In this document: in pieces, positions 60,574 to 64,000 of the stretch
Numbering within the stretch: position 1 is the first letter of the stretch
Layout: every line of letters starts with the position of its first letter
DNA from: Desulfolutivibrio sulfoxidireducens
Lineage (GTDB): Bacteria; Desulfobacterota; Desulfovibrionia; Desulfovibrionales; Desulfovibrionaceae
Assembly (NCBI RefSeq): GCF_013376475.1
Contig: NZ_CP045508.1
Span: forward strand, 372,001-436,000
Length of the DNA stretch: 64,000 bases
Direction of reading: 5' to 3'
Made by a program: the position numbers and the translations under genes
Notes under the pieces: generated by a model
Seen by the model: the letters and a program-made list of their open reading frames with translations, nothing else
Databases searched by the model: none
Told to the model about the DNA's origin: nothing

Positions 60574-62829
60574 ATGCCCCGCCAGATTCGCCTGATCCGT
60601 TCGGCCATCCCTCCTGGCCGCCTCCTCTGGGTGGCCGTGTGCGTCTGTCTGGTCCTGGCCGCCCGGGCCGGGGCCGAGCCCTGGGACCCGCCGGCTACGC
60701 CCTCGGCCCTGCCCCTGCCGCGAAGCGCCACCCTGCCCGTGCCCCCGGGGTTCGCGGACTCCCTGGCCGTGGGCGGGGCCATGGCCCCCCTGGCCGCCTT
60801 TTTCCGGGGGCTGTCCCTGCTCGACTCGGGCGCCTTCGCCCAGGCGGCCCAGGAGTTCTCGGGGGTCGCGGCCCATCCCCTGGCCGGATTTCTGGCCCGC
60901 GACGCCTTGCTTCTGGCCGGCTACGCCCGGGAGGCCGCCGGGGACCCGGCCGGGGCGCTTGCGGCCTACGAGGGATGGCTCGCGGCCGGTCCGGAGATGC
61001 TTTTGTCCCAGACGGTCTGGCTGCGGGCCGGGGCCGTGGCCGCCAGGGTCGGGGAGACCCGCAAGGCCGGCGACTTTCTCCGGAAACTCTGCCTGACGCG
61101 GCCCTGGACCGACGAAGCCGGCCACGCGGCGGCCCTGGCCCGGGTCCTTTTCGCCTCGGGCCGCATCGACTGGAACCCGGACGCCCCCCAGGTGCTTCTG
61201 GCCCAGGCCGAGCGGGCCATCGACGCCCGAAGGACCGAGGCCGCAACCCGCATCCTGGACCGGCTGGCCGCCGCGCCAGGCGACAACGACCCGGCCCGGC
61301 TGGACTACCTGCGGGGCAAGATCGATTTCGCCAAACGCCGCACGGACGAGGCCCTGGCCCGGTTTCGGGGCGTGCGCGAACGCTTTCCGGCCTCGACCAT
61401 CGCGCCCTGGGCCGCCTATCACGAGGCCCGGTGTCTGTGGCGGCGGACCGATCCGGAGAGCGCCGTGGCCATGGAGCGGGTGTTGCGCCGGGTGGTGGAG
61501 GACGTCTCGGTGGAGGTCCGGGCCAGGGAGGTCTCGGCCCGGCATCTGATGCTGCTTTTGGCCGAGCAGGGCCGGCTGGCCGAGGCCCTGGAGGCGGCGG
61601 GGATCCTGGCCGATCTCGGCCGGGGCGGGGAGCTGGCCGAACAGGCCCGGGCGCTTTCCGGGGTGTTGTGCTTCGCCCTGGGGCGCTTTCCCGAGGCCGA
61701 GGCCCATCTGGCCGGGTTCGTGAAGGATTTCCCGGAGTCGGATTGGCTGCCCGGGGCGCGGCACTGGCTGGGCCGGACCCTGGCCGCCAGGGGCGACGCC
61801 AGGGGGGCCATGGGCTGGTACCGGGCCAACATGGCCTGGAACACGAACAGTTATTACGGTCTGCGTAGCGCCGCCGAGGCCAGGGTCCTGGCCGCGTCGA
61901 CCGGCCTTGATCCGGCCGCCGCGCCGCCGGCCCGGGTCGCGCCGGAGAGGGCGCGGACGCCCGGGGCCGCCGTGGTCGTGGCCGCGACCAACGCCGCCGG
62001 GGAGTCCGCTGGTCCGGGGAACGCGCCGTCCGCCGGCGTCGCGCCCGTCGGGACGCCCGGGGCCGAACCGCCGCCGGCCATGTGTCCCGGACAGGCGGCC
62101 CCGGCCGTAAGGTCCCCGGAGGTCCGGGCCATGTTCGAGCGGGCCGGATTCCTGGACCGCTCCGGGCTGTCGGAACTGGCCGAACTGGATCTGGCCTGGC
62201 TTGCGGCCGCGCATCCGGACGACGCGGAACTGGCCCTGTCGCACATCCGGCTGGCCACGCGGCTTTTCCGCCTGGGACCGGCCACGGCCACGGCCAGACG
62301 GAGCTTTGGGGACTGCCTGTCGCGCGGCGATCCGGCCCGTTTCGGCCCCCTGGCCGAGGCCTTGTATCCGAGGCGGCATGTGGCGGCCATCCGGGCGGCC
62401 CTGGCCGGATCGGACGTTTCCGAGAACCTGATTCTGGGGCTTATCCGCCAGGAGAGCTTTTTCAACGAGAAGGCCCGGTCGTCGGCCGGTGCCGTGGGGC
62501 TGATGCAGCTTCTGCCGCAGACGGCGGCGAACATGGCGGCGCGGATCGGGCTGAAGCCCTTTGCGGCGACGATGCTCACGGACCCGGCGGTGAACATCCG
62601 GCTGGGGGTGGAATACTACAAGACGCGCCACGCCCAGTACGGCGACGCGGCCCATACGCTGTGCAGCTACAATGCCGGGGCCGGCAAGCTGGCGGTGTGG
62701 CTGCGGGGGATCGGGGGCCTGGAACAGGACCTGTTCGTGGAGCTTATCCCCTACGAGGAGACCCGGGACTACGTGCGCAAGGTCCTGACCAACGCCATGT
62801 TCTACGAGGCGCTGGCGGCGGGGAGGTGA
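60574..62829 (+). CDS. Soluble lytic murein transglycosylase (Slt70-type) with TPR-like superhelix
   Basis: A 751-aa periplasmic enzyme. Signal peptide GRLLWVAVCVCLVLAARAGA (about 15-34); residues about 70-440 are TPR-like helical repeats (VRERFPASTIAPWAAYHEAR, LAGFVKDFPESDWLPGARHW, ARHWLGRTLAARGDARGAMG); an Ala/Pro/Gly linker of about 90 residues; then a second helical part and the SLT catalytic domain with Glu627 in LIRQESFFNEKARSSAGAVG followed by LMQLLPQTAANMA, and CSYNAGAGKLAVWL. It cleaves glycan strands exolytically. The linker is longer than in enterobacterial Slt. ggag precedes the ATG. Confidence 0.93.
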   Translation: MPRQIRLIRSAIPPGRLLWVAVCVCLVLAARAGAEPWDPPATPSALPLPRSATLPVPPGFADSLAVGGAMAPLAAFFRGLSLLDSGAFAQAAQEFSGVAAHPLAGFLARDALLLAGYAREAAGDPAGALAAYEGWLAAGPEMLLSQTVWLRAGAVAARVGETRKAGDFLRKLCLTRPWTDEAGHAAALARVLFASGRIDWNPDAPQVLLAQAERAIDARRTEAATRILDRLAAAPGDNDPARLDYLRGKIDFAKRRTDEALARFRGVRERFPASTIAPWAAYHEARCLWRRTDPESAVAMERVLRRVVEDVSVEVRAREVSARHLMLLLAEQGRLAEALEAAGILADLGRGGELAEQARALSGVLCFALGRFPEAEAHLAGFVKDFPESDWLPGARHWLGRTLAARGDARGAMGWYRANMAWNTNSYYGLRSAAEARVLAASTGLDPAAAPPARVAPERARTPGAAVVVAATNAAGESAGPGNAPSAGVAPVGTPGAEPPPAMCPGQAAPAVRSPEVRAMFERAGFLDRSGLSELAELDLAWLAAAHPDDAELALSHIRLATRLFRLGPATATARRSFGDCLSRGDPARFGPLAEALYPRRHVAAIRAALAGSDVSENLILGLIRQESFFNEKARSSAGAVGLMQLLPQTAANMAARIGLKPFAATMLTDPAVNIRLGVEYYKTRHAQYGDAAHTLCSYNAGAGKLAVWLRGIGGLEQDLFVELIPYEETRDYVRKVLTNAMFYEALAAGR

Positions 62830-62863
62830 GGTGGATCGGGATGCGCGTGAGGCGTAGGCGGGC

Positions 62864-63037
62864 TTATTCGTCAGCCCCGAAAATGGCGTCCACATCCCGC
62901 CCTGTAAGGCGTTTCCGGCCTTCCCGCATGAGTTCTTCCGGGTCCCAGGGCGTGGCCTGGCCACTTGCGATCCCGTCGCGAATATCCCGGCGCAACCGAT
63001 CGAGGCACGGTGCGCTCAGGTGGTCTTGCGTGTCCAT
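62864..63037 (-). CDS. Small antitoxin-like protein, 57 aa
   Basis: Encodes MDTQDHLSAPCLDRLRRDIR, then DGIASGQATPWDPEELMREG and RKRLTGRDVDAIFGADE. The 'GI-SG-ATPWD-EELMREGR-RL' run resembles ParD-type or related ribbon-helix-helix antitoxin C-termini. No toxin gene is adjacent on either side: the neighbours are the transglycosylase (convergent) and the nucleotidase (47 bases upstream, same strand). It may be an orphan antitoxin or simply a small regulator; the call is tentative. Confidence 0.5.
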   Translation of the reverse strand: MDTQDHLSAPCLDRLRRDIRDGIASGQATPWDPEELMREGRKRLTGRDVDAIFGADE

Positions 63038-63084
63038 GCCGGAGTGCCTCCCGCTTTTCCGCCGCACCCGTGTGGCGTCCGTGC

Positions 63085-64000
63085 CTATTCCCCCGGCCCC
63101 TTCCGCTCGATCCTCCCGTCCAGCGCCACCGTGAGCGGCGAGTGCGTCCCGAGATATCCGGCCACGATCTCGTCCATGGTCCGGCCGTCGAACTGGACGT
63201 TTTTCGTCCGGTCCTTGAACGCCCCATACCCGTCCCCGCCGCGCAAAAGATAGTCGCTTATGGCCACGCGATAGGTCGAGGCCGGGTCCACCGGCGTAAA
63301 CTTCCCATCCTCGCCGCGCATCTCGGCCGAAAGCACGCGCGTGCCGGCCTCCCGGGCCGGGTCGAAGGCGAAACGCAGCCCCGCCACCTGCGGAAACCGG
63401 CCCGTGCCCGAGGCCTGGGGATCGCTGGCCAGGCTCACGCCGTGTTCCAGGGCGGCCAAGAGGTCCGCGCCCATGATCTCGCACACGGCCAGGGTGTTGC
63501 CAAAGGGAAACGCGGTCAACAGGTCCCCCATGGTCACCTCGCCGGCGGCCAGCCCGGCCCGGATCGAGCCGCCGTTTAGGATGGCGGCCTGGGTCCCGTA
63601 GCGCGAGGCCGCATCCAGCATGGCGTCGGCCGCCAGATCCCCGATAAGGCATTCCCCGCCCCGGCAGTCGGCCCGGGACAGGCCCAGGTCCGTCTCCAGC
63701 CGGCCCGCCGCGACGGCCCGGAAAGGCCCCAGGCGCTCTTCGTAGGAGGCCACAAGGGCGGCCATCTCCGGGGCTTCCGCGACGCTCGCGTCCATGGGCT
63801 GGGCGTCGCCCGAGGCCTCGACCATCCGGCCCTTTGCGTCGAAGCGCAGCGTAAGCCGGCCCAGGTATTTGCCCCAACAGCCCACCGTGACCACGCAGGC
63901 CGTATCCCCGCCCGGGCCGGAGATGCGCAAGGGATAGGGTCCCACGGCGTTTTTGGCGTCGGTATTGGACAAAAGCAGGTGGCTGTGGCCCCCGACGATG
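63085..64000 (-). CDS. 5'-nucleotidase/UshA-type metallophosphoesterase (C-terminal part, cut by window edge)
   Basis: The visible 305 residues begin IVGGHSHLLLSNTDAKNAVG, the last metal-binding GGHSH motif of the calcineurin-like domain, then the 5'-nucleotidase C-terminal domain: ECLIGDLAADAMLDAASRYG, LNGGSIRAGLAAGEVTMGDL, AFPFGNTLAVCEIMG and VAISDYLLRGGDGYGAFKD. It hydrolyses nucleoside phosphates or related substrates, normally in the periplasm. The N-terminal half with signal peptide and first metal ligands lies beyond the window. Confidence 0.9.
   Translation of the reverse strand, partial: IVGGHSHLLLSNTDAKNAVGPYPLRISGPGGDTACVVTVGCWGKYLGRLTLRFDAKGRMVEASGDAQPMDASVAEAPEMAALVASYEERLGPFRAVAAGRLETDLGLSRADCRGGECLIGDLAADAMLDAASRYGTQAAILNGGSIRAGLAAGEVTMGDLLTAFPFGNTLAVCEIMGADLLAALEHGVSLASDPQASGTGRFPQVAGLRFAFDPAREAGTRVLSAEMRGEDGKFTPVDPASTYRVAISDYLLRGGDGYGAFKDRTKNVQFDGRTMDEIVAGYLGTHSPLTVALDGRIERKGPGE

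Overview
The window is GC-rich chromosomal DNA. The gene set points to an anaerobic member of the Desulfovibrionaceae (Desulfobacterota). It includes rubrerythrin, a small [4Fe-4S] ferredoxin, a cytoplasmic molybdopterin oxidoreductase, the futalosine-pathway enzyme MqnE, many PAS/GGDEF/PilZ signalling proteins, and a complex I-type oxidoreductase with no NuoEFG in view. No rRNA, tRNA, CRISPR, integrase or transposase was seen, so this looks like core chromosome with dispersed repeats rather than a mobile island. The species is inferred only from gene content.

Layout. Positions 1-7.1 kb: a cut-off Bax inhibitor-1-like membrane protein, a BPL-N glutamine-amidotransferase-like protein, ferredoxin, a zinc-ribbon membrane protein, a large hybrid histidine kinase, a PilZ protein and an exported protein. 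7.2-10.5 kb: mqnE, a tiny lipoprotein and three near-identical Flp pilin genes, two of which have consensus-like sigma-54 sites upstream. 10.5-14.1 kb: an SDR/DUF2867 protein, a receiver protein and small unknowns. 14.2-21.3 kb: a compact minus-strand operon encoding a PhnD-like lipoprotein, sensor kinase, receiver, PEP-synthase-like phosphotransferase without the usual PEP/pyruvate barrel, and a dual-specificity phosphatase fused to a YkgJ-type metal-binding domain. This is the best candidate here for an undescribed signalling system; a paralogue of the phosphotransferase lies at 47.6-50.2 kb. 21.3-24.4 kb: a membrane protein, a TauE/SafE exporter and a 1-kb intergenic region with a 27-bp tandem array.

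24.4-31.5 kb holds nuoABCDHI plus a four-cluster ferredoxin subunit, divergent from a molybdopterin oxidoreductase. The remaining membrane arm, nuoJ-nuoK-(MrpD-like)-(86 aa)-(NuoL-like)-nuoM-nuoN, lies 21 kb away at 52.1-59.6 kb and carries four antiporter-type subunits instead of three. A plausible reading is a quinone-linked, ion-pumping complex fed by the ferredoxin-like subunit and/or the molybdoenzyme, with MqnE contributing to menaquinone supply.

31.7-36.9 kb: a chemoreceptor, an FmdE/MoeA-like fusion and a lytic transglycosylase. 37.4-40.7 kb: Cys/Met-metabolism PLP enzyme, thioredoxin-fold protein, peroxiredoxin and rubrerythrin, a likely sulfur/oxidative-stress group. 40.8-51.9 kb: acyltransferase, methyltransferase, STAS, cyclic-nucleotide-binding and GGDEF proteins, the second PEP-synthase-like protein, a receiver and an exported protein. 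60.6-64 kb: a soluble lytic transglycosylase, an antitoxin-like small protein and a cut-off 5'-nucleotidase.

Many intergenic regions hold hairpin-rich GC repeats that recur in both orientations. Most long overlapping reading frames opposite the genes are GC-driven shadows and were left out.
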